Of a stretch of 64,000 nt of DNA, positions 30,546 to 38,339 are shown in pieces (the first letter of the stretch is position 1; each line of letters opens with the position of its first letter). The notes under the pieces are model-generated. The model saw only the letters and a list, made by a program, of their open reading frames with translations. It made no database searches and had not been told where the DNA came from. A program made the position numbers and the translations under genes. Source of the stretch: Streptomyces shenzhenensis (lineage in GTDB: Bacteria > Actinomycetota > Actinomycetes > Streptomycetales > Streptomycetaceae); the NCBI RefSeq assembly GCF_003688995.1, contig NZ_PENI01000010.1, positions 1-64,000 on the forward strand. Direction: 5' to 3'.

Positions 30546-31787
30546 TCAGGTGGTGGATACGGCCGGCTTCGCCTGTCTTCCGCCGCCGCGCATCGTGCCG
30601 CGCGCGGTGAGAACGACCCCGACCACCACCGTCAGCGCGGCCACGATGCCCGCCGAGAGCACCGACCAGTGGCCCAGGAAGGTGCAGCAGATCACCAGTA
30701 GCGCCGAGACCGGCAGCACCAGTTGCTGGGCGATGCCCGCCTTGAAGTGGCGCGCGTGCAGAGCCCAGACCGTCAGCAGATAGAGCGCCGTGGGCAGGGT
30801 GACCGCCGCCGAGGCGGACAGGGTCGAGATATGCGCCTTGCCGACCGCCTCCTCGACCGCCACTTCGAGTCCGGCGCCGATCGCGGCGGCCGAGGCGAGG
30901 ACCACATAGTGGCCGTAGCCCCACAGGAACGCCTGTCTGCTGGAGCGCAGATGCCCGTGGATGGGCACCCCGAAATAGATCCACCAGGCCGAGAAGACGA
31001 TCAGCAGGCCGCCGGCCGCGATCGGCAGGAGCGTGCTGAAGGCGCCGTGCTCGGCCTCGGCGGACTTCACGGCGACCGTCGCCGCGGCGATCGTCTCGCC
31101 GAGCACGATGATCGTGAACAGCCCGTACCGCTCGGCGATGTGGTGCGGATGCCAGGCGGTGGTGTGGTGCCGCTCCGCGTACATCGGCACGCACAGTTCC
31201 GCGATCACCATCACCAGGAACACCCAGGGGCGCGCGGGAGCCGGCAGGACCACCAGCCCGAGCCAGCCGACCTGACAGAGCAGCACGCCGCCGGCGTATC
31301 TGAGTGCCGTGGTCCGCTCCGCGCCCTCGGCGGTTCTCGCGGCTCGCAGCCACTGCGCGACCATCGCCAGCCGCATGATCACGTAGCCGAGCCAGACGGC
31401 GACGTAGTCATGATGCTCGAACGCCCGCGAGATCCCCGAGGCCAGGACCAGGACACCGGCGATCTGGACGAGGGTGACGACGCGGTAGAGCACGTCGTCG
31501 TTGTCGTATGCCGAGGCGAACCATGAAAAGTTCACCCAGGCCCACCAGATGGCGAAGAACAGCATCGCGTAGTTCAGGATGCCGTTGCCCGCGTGCCCCT
31601 CCGCCACCGCATGCACCAGCTCGGCGCCCGCCTGCGCGACGGCCACGACGAAACACAGATCGAAGAAGAGTTCGAGCGGCGTGGCGACGCGGTGCGGCTC
31701 GCCGCGTCCGCGGGCGGTGAGCCGGCGCAGCGGGTGGGGTGTGTGGGGAGCGCCCGCGGCGGCGGGCGGCGGAACGGAACTCGACAT
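30546..31787 (-). CDS. low temperature requirement A (LtrA)-family membrane protein
   Basis: The 413-aa protein starts at the ATG at 31,787 (GAGAGG upstream; a GTG one codon earlier is possible). It has a family-typical ATPLELFFDLCFVVAVAQAG at about 36-55, then roughly ten further hydrophobic helices. HPHHIAERYGLFTIIVLGET is the conserved LtrA motif. LtrA was named in Listeria for growth in the cold, and its biochemical role is unknown. It ends with a short basic C terminus. Confidence 0.85.
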   Translation of the reverse strand: MSSSVPPPAAAGAPHTPHPLRRLTARGRGEPHRVATPLELFFDLCFVVAVAQAGAELVHAVAEGHAGNGILNYAMLFFAIWWAWVNFSWFASAYDNDDVLYRVVTLVQIAGVLVLASGISRAFEHHDYVAVWLGYVIMRLAMVAQWLRAARTAEGAERTTALRYAGGVLLCQVGWLGLVVLPAPARPWVFLVMVIAELCVPMYAERHHTTAWHPHHIAERYGLFTIIVLGETIAAATVAVKSAEAEHGAFSTLLPIAAGGLLIVFSAWWIYFGVPIHGHLRSSRQAFLWGYGHYVVLASAAAIGAGLEVAVEEAVGKAHISTLSASAAVTLPTALYLLTVWALHARHFKAGIAQQLVLPVSALLVICCTFLGHWSVLSAGIVAALTVVVGVVLTARGTMRGGGRQAKPAVSTT

Positions 31788-31953
31788 CACGCCTCTCAGC
31801 ACAGCAGAAAATCTCACCGAAATCCTGTGAGGCGGTTCACGCCGGCGCATGGGTCCGGAACGCGGCGGGAAAGGCCGGGCCGGATGCTGTCCGGGTCGGC
31901 CGGAGCGGCTCACCGTGCGGGGGCCGGCCGGCCCGGGGCCGTACCCTTGACGC

Positions 31954-32124
31954 ATGAGTACCGCCCCCGAGCCGCGCGGCCCCAAGGCCGCGCTCGTCTT
32001 CGACGACCCGCTCAACCAGCAGTCCTCGGACGACACGGACCGCGGCTGGGGCGAGACCGGCGACGGTGACGGCGCCGCCGACCTCAAGCGCTTCCTCGAC
32101 GAGAAGCCGCCCCACCACCTCTGA
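31954..32124 (+). CDS. 56-aa conserved small acidic protein
   Basis: The ATG at 31,954 begins a short frame encoding MSTAPEPRGPKAALVFDDPL, with DTDRGWGE and a C-terminal FLDEKPPHHL. I recall this small acidic protein as widespread in Streptomyces with no known function. No SD motif is visible, and the start lies about 5 nt after a -10-like TACCCT, so it may be leaderless or nearly so. It converges with mscL. The codon pattern has strong third-position GC. Confidence 0.6.
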   Translation: MSTAPEPRGPKAALVFDDPLNQQSSDDTDRGWGETGDGDGAADLKRFLDEKPPHHL

Positions 32125-32143
32125 AGGGGACTTTGCGGGGCCG

Positions 32144-32602
32144 CTACCGCTGGTCGTGGCCCGAGCCGCGCTGTGCGACCAGTGCGTCGCGGATCTCCTT
32201 GAGCACCTCCAGCTCGCTCACCTCGATGACCTCGCGGGTGCCCTCCCTCGCCTTCCTGCGGGCCTCCACCCGGGACAGGTACTTCGCCATGGGCAGCACC
32301 ATCAGGAAGTAGACCACCGCGGCGGTGATCACAAAGCTCAGCGCGGCGCCGAGGACCGAGCCCCACATCAGCTGGATGCCGTTCGTGCCCGAGCACGACG
32401 CGCTGAGGCATGAGCTGTAGTGGTCGAGGTTCTGTGTGCCGATCGCCCCGACCAGCGGGTTGATGATGCCCTTCACCACCGAGTTGACGATGTTCGTGAA
32501 GGCCGCGCCGATGACCACCGCGACCGCCAGGTCGACGACGTTGCCGCGCGTCAGGAAGGCCTTGAAGCCTTGCCAGATGCTCGGATCCTTCTTCTCGCTC
32601 AC
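32144..32602 (-). CDS. mscL: large-conductance mechanosensitive channel
   Basis: The 152-aa product starts at the GTG at 32,602, with GAGGAG upstream. KAFLTRGNVVDLAVAVVIGA and FTNIVNSVVKGIINPLVGAI are the N-terminal amphipathic helix and TM1 of MscL. TM2 is at about 90-112 (AALSFVITAAVVYFLMVLP). A basic cytoplasmic bundle ends the protein. It opens under membrane tension and releases solutes on osmotic downshock. It neighbours the SAF-domain gene, as in other actinomycetes. Confidence 0.95.
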   Translation of the reverse strand: MSEKKDPSIWQGFKAFLTRGNVVDLAVAVVIGAAFTNIVNSVVKGIINPLVGAIGTQNLDHYSSCLSASCSGTNGIQLMWGSVLGAALSFVITAAVVYFLMVLPMAKYLSRVEARRKAREGTREVIEVSELEVLKEIRDALVAQRGSGHDQR

Positions 32603-32740
32603 CTCGGGGACTCTCCTCGTGCGCACAGGATGGGGAACAAAACGCTCCGCAACCTACGGCACCATGCGGCCATCCTGTCCAATTTTTTCCCTCGAACGAG
32701 GGACTTGACAGCGTGTCGTCAAGACGTGGTCCGCCGTGGT

Positions 32741-33493
32741 TCAGCACAGCGTCACCGCCAGGCGTGCCGTCGTGCTCGCTCCTACGAGCCGCGCCGCCGT
32801 GGCGCGCGGCACCGAGAGCATGACGAGTGCCCCGCTCTCCGCGGCGCCTTCGAGGGGCTCCGGCAGCCTCGTCACCCGCGCCCCGCGCGCGATCACCTGG
32901 GCCTCGCCGCCCGTGGTGGGATCCTGCGCGGCGATGACGTCCACCCGGTCACCGGGCCGCAGCAGCCGGACGGTGGCGGCGTCGGCGATCCGCACCGGTG
33001 CCGTCACGACCTCGACCGTGCCGGGCCGTCGTACGGGCTCGGCCGCGGGGTGGCCGCGGGCCCGCTCGGCGTGGTGCGGCTCCGTCGTGGCGTGCGGCCC
33101 GGCCGCCACCAGCGCGGCGGCGGTGACGGCGAGGCCGGCGGCCACGGCCCGCCTGCGGTGCCGGACGAGCCGTTGCAGTCCGTACCGCCCGCCGCGCACC
33201 CGCACCGGCGGGAACTGCGGGACCTCGCAGATGGCGGGCGCGTCGGTGCCGAGCGGGCGCGGCACGGGAAGCGGAGGCGGAAAGGACGCAGGGGCGGCGG
33301 GGAAGAACGGCGGAGAGGGAGCGGCGGAAGGCGGGGGAGCGGACGTCGAGGACGGCGGGGGAGCGGAAGCAGCGGACGGCTGGGAGAAGTGCGGGGGAGA
33401 GACGGGCATGAGGACCACCACCTGCGGCGCGGAATCGGCTTGCGATGCCACGATGACGCCTCGCGCCGCCGCTCGCCGGAGCCGGTGGACCAC
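32741..33493 (-). CDS. SAF-domain (CpaB/RcpC-like) protein with one membrane helix
   Basis: Residues 25-90 are Pro/Ser/Ala-rich. A basic stretch (RHRRRAVAAGLAVTAAALVA) gives one transmembrane helix at about 110-130. Residues 150-245 form an extracytoplasmic SAF-like domain: VEVVTAPVRIADAATVRLLR, then PGDRVDVIAAQDP, as in CpaB-type pilus assembly proteins and sugar-acid hydrolases. No tad/flp pilus genes are nearby, so a pilus role is not implied. The start is uncertain: the GTG at 33,493 has a poor RBS and an ATG lies further in (MPVSPPHFS). Confidence 0.65.
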   Translation of the reverse strand: MVHRLRRAAARGVIVASQADSAPQVVVLMPVSPPHFSQPSAASAPPPSSTSAPPPSAAPSPPFFPAAPASFPPPLPVPRPLGTDAPAICEVPQFPPVRVRGGRYGLQRLVRHRRRAVAAGLAVTAAALVAAGPHATTEPHHAERARGHPAAEPVRRPGTVEVVTAPVRIADAATVRLLRPGDRVDVIAAQDPTTGGEAQVIARGARVTRLPEPLEGAAESGALVMLSVPRATAARLVGASTTARLAVTLC

Positions 33494-33588
33494 AGCCCGA
33501 CTGTGGATAACTCGCCCACCCGAACGTGAAGTTCCGCCGCGGCGGCGCCAACCTCACACGCCTTGCCGCCGCTCGCCCCCGCCCTCAC

Positions 33589-34422
33589 CTACGGCAGCTC
33601 GAACCCCGGATCCATCCCGCCGAGCGCGCCGACGCACAGGCAGTCCCGTGCGGCGGTCTCCGGCAGCGCCGCCACCGCGTCGAACAGCACGCCCCTCAGC
33701 CGGTCCACATTGGCGGCGAACACCCGCAGCACCTCGTCGTGCGAGACGCCCTCGCCGGTCTCCGCGCCCGCGTCGAGATCGGTCACCAGCGTCAACGACG
33801 TGTAGCACAGCTCCAGTTCACGGGCGAGCGCCGCTTCGGGGTGGCCGGTCATGCCCACCACCGACCAGCCCTGCGCCTGATGCCACAGCGACTCGGCGCG
33901 GGTGGAGAACCGCGGGCCCTCCACCACGACCAGCGTGCCGCTGTCCACCGGCTCCCAGTCCCGGCCGCGGGCGGCCTTCAGCGCGGTGGCCCGACCGGTG
34001 GGGCAGTAGGGGTCGGCCAGGGAGACGTGCACCACGTTCGGCACGGTGCCGTCGGGCAGCGGCAGCCCGTCGAAGTACGTCTGCGCGCGCGATTTCGTGC
34101 GGTCCACGAACTGGTCCGGGACGAGCAGTGTGCCGGGCCCGTACTCGGGCCGCAGGCCGCCCACGGCGCAGGGGCCGAGGATCTGGCGGACGCCCACCGA
34201 CCGGAGGGCCCAGAGGTTGGCCCGGTAGTTGATGCGGTGGGGCGGCAGGTGGTGGCCGCGGCCGTGCCGGGGCAGGAAGGCGACCTGCCGGCCCGCGATC
34301 TCGCCGAGGAAGAGGGAGTCGCTGGGCACGCCGTAGGGCGTGTCCACCTGGATCTCGGTCACGTCGTCGAGGAACGAGTAGAAGCCCGAGCCGCCTATTA
34401 CACCGATCTCTGCGTGCGCCAT
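33589..34422 (-). CDS. mtnP: S-methyl-5'-thioadenosine phosphorylase
   Basis: The 277-aa product (ATG at 34,422) is a PNP/MTAP-family enzyme. EIGVIGGSGFYSFLDDVTEI begins the fold, FLPRHGRGHHLPPHRINYRA is the phosphate-binding segment, and EGPRFSTRAESLWHQ and GMTGHPEAALARE form the purine site. It splits 5'-methylthioadenosine with phosphate into adenine and methylthioribose-1-phosphate, feeding methionine salvage. An adjacent hairpin separates it from the fmdB-type gene. Confidence 0.93.
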   Translation of the reverse strand: MAHAEIGVIGGSGFYSFLDDVTEIQVDTPYGVPSDSLFLGEIAGRQVAFLPRHGRGHHLPPHRINYRANLWALRSVGVRQILGPCAVGGLRPEYGPGTLLVPDQFVDRTKSRAQTYFDGLPLPDGTVPNVVHVSLADPYCPTGRATALKAARGRDWEPVDSGTLVVVEGPRFSTRAESLWHQAQGWSVVGMTGHPEAALARELELCYTSLTLVTDLDAGAETGEGVSHDEVLRVFAANVDRLRGVLFDAVAALPETAARDCLCVGALGGMDPGFELP

Positions 34423-34482
34423 GACGAGCACATTAGCTGGCGGGGAAAAAGCCGGCGAAGCGGCGCCGATCCGGGACGCCGA

Positions 34483-34512
34483 AGACCCCACCGTCGGGTG
34501 ACGGCAGGGTCT
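34483..34512 (-). terminator. terminator after the FmdB-type gene
   Basis: AGACCCCACCGTC and GACGGCAGGGTCT pair with one mismatch around a short loop, just past the stop of the minus-strand zinc-ribbon gene at 34,526. Confidence 0.6.
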
Positions 34513-34525
34513 CGTGGGAGGAGTC

Positions 34526-34864
34526 TCAGGCGGCCGAGCTGCCGCTGGAGCCTGATGCCGACGAAGACGCCGAGGATGCCGAAGACGACGACGATGACGC
34601 CGAGGAGGACGACGACTTCGTGTCGGACGAGGAGTCCGAGGAGCCGGACGCGGCGGGCTTCGCGGCCGGGCTGCTGCTCGACGAGGAGCCGCGGCTGTCG
34701 TTCCGGTAGAAACCGGAGCCCTTGAAGACAATGCCGACCGCGGAGAACACCTTCTTCAGGCGGCCACCGCAGCTGGGGCACTCGGTCAGGGCGTCGTCGG
34801 TGAACTTCTGCACCGCCTCGAGGCCCTCGCCGCACTCGGTGCACTGGTACTGATAGGTCGGCAC
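34526..34864 (-). CDS. FmdB-family zinc-ribbon protein, probable Ruc-like redox chaperone
   Basis: The 112-aa product starts at a GTG at 34,864, with AGGAGG 7 nt upstream. Residues 1-55 are the FmdB/CxxC_CXXC_SSSS zinc ribbon: Cys8, Cys11, Cys29 and Cys32, with FSAVGIVFKGSGFYRNDSR after it. Residues 58-112 are almost only Ser and Ala with a few charged residues and must be disordered. This matches M. tuberculosis Rv0991c (Ruc), an HrcA-controlled, redox-regulated chaperone. A CIRCE-like element lies 10-37 bp above the start here. Chaperone function is inferred from family and context. Confidence 0.85.
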   Translation of the reverse strand: MPTYQYQCTECGEGLEAVQKFTDDALTECPSCGGRLKKVFSAVGIVFKGSGFYRNDSRGSSSSSSPAAKPAASGSSDSSSDTKSSSSSASSSSSSASSASSSASGSSGSSAA

Positions 34865-34874
34865 TGTCTTCCTC

Positions 34875-34901
34875 CTGGCACTCTCACTCGTTGAGTGCTA
34901 A
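34875..34901 (-). promoter_or_regulatory. CIRCE-like HrcA operator upstream of the FmdB/Ruc-like gene
   Basis: Read on the minus strand, TTAGCACTC, nine bases and GAGTGCCAG follow each other. The first half matches the CIRCE consensus (TTAGCACTC-N9-GAGTGCTAA) exactly and the second in 7 of 9 positions. It ends beside the AGGAGG, so HrcA binding would cover the start of the transcript. CIRCE marks HrcA-repressed heat-shock genes such as groES/groEL. Confidence 0.8.
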
Positions 34902-34931
34902 CGACGGTCCATAGTGACGTATTCCCGTCGA

Positions 34932-36224
34932 TCAGTCCACCGGGACCGGTGAGCGGTGACCGACGCCACGCGCGACGGTACGGTGCCGGGGCGGGGCAAC
35001 CAGCCGCGAACGCAGTGCCAGCAAGGTGACCAGGGCGAGCAGGGTGCCGCCCAGCGGCACCAGGAATCCGGCGCCGTCCCACAGCCGGTCCTCCAGCTGA
35101 CCCGCGACGGTGACCGCGGCCGCCTGGCCGAGCGCGACCGCGCCGGTCAGCCAGGTGAACGCCTCGGTGCGGGCGCCGGCCGCGACCAGATTCTCCACCA
35201 GGGTGTAGCCGGTGATCAGGGCGGGCGCGATGCACATGCCGACGAGCAGGCCGAGCCCGGCGAGCGGGAGCGCCGAGTGGGCGGTCCACAGGGCGGACGC
35301 GGCCAGCGCGAGCGCCGTGTAGCCGAGCACGAGGCGGCGCTGCGGTGCGCTCTTCCAGGCGATGGCGCCGCACGCGATACCGGAGAGCATGTTGCCCGCC
35401 GCGAAGGTCCCGTACAGGACGCCGTTCAGACCGGGCTCGCCGATCGACTCGCTGAACGCGGCGAGCGAGACCTGCATGCCGCCGAAGACGGAGCCGATGC
35501 CCAGGAACGTCACGATCAGCACGCGCACACCGGGGACGCGCAGCGCGGAGGCCTGCCGTACGCGCGCGTGGCCGCCGGCGGTCACCGGGGGCTGGGTGCT
35601 GCGGCGCGCGGCGAACAGCAGACCGCCGAGGAGTGTCAGCGCGGCCTCCGTGACCAGGCCCGCGGCCGGGTCGACCGTCGTGCACAGGGCCGTGGCCAGC
35701 AGCGGGCCGACGACGAAGGTCAGCTCGTCCGTGACGGACTCGAAGGCCGCGGCGGTGGCCATCAGCGGGGAGCCCTGGAGCCGTACGCCCCAGCGGGCGC
35801 GCACCATGGGGCCGACCTGCGGCACCGAGGCGCCGGTCGGCACGGCCGCCGCGAACAGTGCCCACAGGGGTGCGTGCGACAGTGCGAGCGCCGTCAGGGA
35901 CATGCCTGACAGCGTGTGCACGAGGACGCCGGGGATCAGTACCGCGCGCTGGCCGTGCCGGTCGGCGAGGCGCCCGCTGTAGGGGGCGAACAGTGCCATG
36001 GAGACGCCGGTGACGGCCGCGACGGCGCCCGCGGCGCCGTAGGAGCCGGTGGTGTGCTGCACGAGCAGCACGATGGAGAGGGTGAGCATCGCGAACGGCT
36101 GGCGCGCCGCGAAGCCGGGGAGCAGGAATGTCCAGGCGCCGCGCGTGCGCAGCAGTTGTCCGTATCCCGGGCGGGACGGTGCCGCCGGGTTCTCCGACGG
36201 CTCGGTGGTGACCGTGGACGCCAC
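34932..36224 (-). CDS. MFS transporter (12-helix type)
   Basis: The 430-aa product starts at a GTG at 36,224 (AGAAAGG upstream). It has about 12 hydrophobic helices, an A-type motif in loop 2-3 (APYSGRLADRHGQRAVL) and a second-half echo without strong drug-class motifs. SESIGEPGLNGVLYGTFAAG and VPTGASVPQVGPMVRARWG are features of a streptomycete MFS group of unknown substrate. It lies between the CIRCE element and a 340-bp gap and is probably monocistronic. Confidence 0.85.
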   Translation of the reverse strand: MASTVTTEPSENPAAPSRPGYGQLLRTRGAWTFLLPGFAARQPFAMLTLSIVLLVQHTTGSYGAAGAVAAVTGVSMALFAPYSGRLADRHGQRAVLIPGVLVHTLSGMSLTALALSHAPLWALFAAAVPTGASVPQVGPMVRARWGVRLQGSPLMATAAAFESVTDELTFVVGPLLATALCTTVDPAAGLVTEAALTLLGGLLFAARRSTQPPVTAGGHARVRQASALRVPGVRVLIVTFLGIGSVFGGMQVSLAAFSESIGEPGLNGVLYGTFAAGNMLSGIACGAIAWKSAPQRRLVLGYTALALAASALWTAHSALPLAGLGLLVGMCIAPALITGYTLVENLVAAGARTEAFTWLTGAVALGQAAAVTVAGQLEDRLWDGAGFLVPLGGTLLALVTLLALRSRLVAPPRHRTVARGVGHRSPVPVD

Positions 36225-36565
36225 GGCCCGTGCCTTTCTGCCGCCTGGTAGCGCGACCGTTGCCGGGCCGTTCGCCTCCGGAGCGCGCTCCTTCGGTTCA
36301 CGCGCCGTGCGGGGGCGCCGAGAGCTGTCCTCTTGCGCGGGACTGCGGTAGATACCGGCGCCCACTGCTCAGGGATGTCCGGCCGCCATACGGTCGCGCC
36401 AGCTCTGCGTCAGACAGAGTTGGTTCGATGAATTGATCCGATCAGGAAGGCCTTCATCGTACAGGGGGTAAAGGGTCGTACACCTGTGAAAGCGCGCACC
36501 ACAAGGCGCGTTCGCCTGGGATTGGCGGAGGTGTGAACCGTACGAAACACACCCTTAACGCGCGC
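36225..36565. other. 341-bp intergenic region
   Basis: No gene is supported. The leftward MFS promoter must lie here. A less GC-rich stretch at 36,415-36,470 (GAATTGATCCGATCA) could hold promoter or operator elements. Confidence 0.35.
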
Positions 36566-38071
36566 TCAGTGTTCCGCTCCCGCGCCGTTCGTGCCCAGCC
36601 ATCCGGCCAGCTTGCCGCCCTGGGCGACCGCGCGCAGCCGGCGTTCCGCGGCGTCGCGGACGGGGTCGATGGTGACCACGAGCAGTTCGTCCCCGTGCCG
36701 CAACACGGTCGTCGGCATCGGTACGAACGACTTCCCGTCGCGCACGACCAGGGTGACCCCGGCGCCGGCCGGCAGGCGCAGCTCACCCACCTCGACGCCG
36801 TGCATCCGTGAACCCTCGGGGATCTCGAAGGACAGCAGATGCCCGCGCAGCCGCTCCAGGGGCGCCGATTCGATGCCGAGGTCGGCCGCCTCCGTGCCGT
36901 CGCCGAGCTTCAGCGTGCGCGCGAGCCAGGGCAGCGTCGGCCCCTGGACCAGGGTGAAGACGACGACCAGGACGAAGACGATGTTGAAGACGTGGCGGCT
37001 GCCGTCGACGCCCTTCACCATGGGGATCGTCGCCAGGATGATGGGCACGGCGCCGCGCAGTCCGGCCCAGGACATCAGGGCCTGTTCCCGCCACGGCACC
37101 CGGAACGGCGCGAGGCTGAGCACCACGCTCAGCGGTCGCGCGACCAGGGTCAGCACCAGGCCGATCACCATGGCCGGCAGGAAGTCGTCGCCCAGGTCGT
37201 GCGGCGTGACCAGCAGGCCGAGCAGGACGAACATGCCGATCTGGGCGATCCAGCCGAGCCCTTCGGCGAAGCCGCGCGTGGCGGGCCAGTGCGGCAGCTT
37301 GGCGTTGCCGAGCACCATCGAGGCCAGGTAGACCGCGAGGAAGCCGCTGCCGTGCACCAGGGCGCCGGCCGCGTAGGCGGTGACCGCGATCGCCATCACG
37401 GCGATCGGGTAGAGGCCGGAGGCCGGCAGCGCCACGTGCCGCAGACCCCAGGCGCCGAGCCAGCCCACCGCGAGCCCAATGGCCGCGCCGATGGCCAACT
37501 CCAGGAGTATTTCGCCCAGCAGCACGTACCAGTGCTCGACGGGTCCCACGGCGGAGAAGGCGATGACCAGGATGACCACCGGGGCGTCGTTGAAGCCGGA
37601 CTCCGCCTCCAGCATGCCCGTCACGCGCGCGGGGAGAGGAATTCTGCGCAGCACCGAGAAGACCGCCGCCGCGTCCGTCGAGGACACCACCGCCCCGATG
37701 ATGAGGGCCTGCCGCCACTCCAGCCCGACCAGGAAGTGCGCGGCCGACGCCGTCACCCCGACGCTCACCGCGACGCCGAACAGGGCCAGCGTGGAGGCGG
37801 CGGTCAGCGAGGGCTTGATCTCTTTCCACTTCGTGCCCAGACCGCCCTCGGCCAGGATCACGACCAGGGCCGCGTACCCGATGACCTGGGTCAGCTCGGT
37901 ATCGCTGAAGTGGATCTTCGCGATGCCGTCCTGGCCCATGAGGATGCCGATCCCCAGGTAGACGAGCAGGCTGGGGAGCCCGCTGCGCGAGGAGATCCGG
38001 ACCGCCGCCACGGCGACGAGCAGGACGAGGGAGCAGACGAGCAGGAGCTGGTTGAGGTGGTCGACAGTCAG
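36566..38071 (-). CDS. potassium/proton antiporter (CPA1, NhaP2-like) with TrkA-C domain
   Basis: The protein has a Na/H-exchanger membrane domain of about 12 helices: LPSLLVYLGIGILMGQDG, then TDAAAVFSVLRRIPLPARVT with the conserved TDA, and ESGFNDAPVVILVIAF with the conserved ND pair. A C-terminal TrkA-C/RCK_C-like domain follows at about 400-480. It exports K+ (or Na+) in exchange for protons. The frame closes at a stop at 38,084-38,086, and only CTG codons (38,074, 38,071) precede the first helix, with AAGGGA 7 nt upstream. I take the CTG at 38,071. Starting at the GTG near 38,011 would cut helix 1. Confidence 0.85.
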   Translation of the reverse strand: MTVDHLNQLLLVCSLVLLVAVAAVRISSRSGLPSLLVYLGIGILMGQDGIAKIHFSDTELTQVIGYAALVVILAEGGLGTKWKEIKPSLTAASTLALFGVAVSVGVTASAAHFLVGLEWRQALIIGAVVSSTDAAAVFSVLRRIPLPARVTGMLEAESGFNDAPVVILVIAFSAVGPVEHWYVLLGEILLELAIGAAIGLAVGWLGAWGLRHVALPASGLYPIAVMAIAVTAYAAGALVHGSGFLAVYLASMVLGNAKLPHWPATRGFAEGLGWIAQIGMFVLLGLLVTPHDLGDDFLPAMVIGLVLTLVARPLSVVLSLAPFRVPWREQALMSWAGLRGAVPIILATIPMVKGVDGSRHVFNIVFVLVVVFTLVQGPTLPWLARTLKLGDGTEAADLGIESAPLERLRGHLLSFEIPEGSRMHGVEVGELRLPAGAGVTLVVRDGKSFVPMPTTVLRHGDELLVVTIDPVRDAAERRLRAVAQGGKLAGWLGTNGAGAEH

Positions 38072-38339
38072 CAGCGCATCCCTTCACCGGCTCGCGCGCG
38101 AGGGGCGCGACGCTCACGTACACACGATCGAGGCTGCGGCACTCCGCACCCAACTACTTCATTACCTTACCTAACTCTTGACGTTTTCTTGACGCTGGGG
38201 GAGGCAAGATCGAACGTCCGTCCGCGCTGGTTCCCGACTCCGGGTCAAGTGCCGCAGGGCCCTGCGCCTATGGTTGCTCCAGCGCTCATTCAAAGTCACA
38301 GCCCGACCTGCCGCTCGCGTTAGGACAGCAAGGACAGCG

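Noticed and set aside
30546..32747. Extended reading frame of the LtrA gene back to 32,747
   Set aside because: The extension crosses the mscL and small-protein genes. LtrA homology begins after 31,787.
34560..34690. Repetitive GACGACGA-type stretch as a separate repeat element
   Set aside because: It is the codon pattern of the Ser/Ala tail of the FmdB-type protein.
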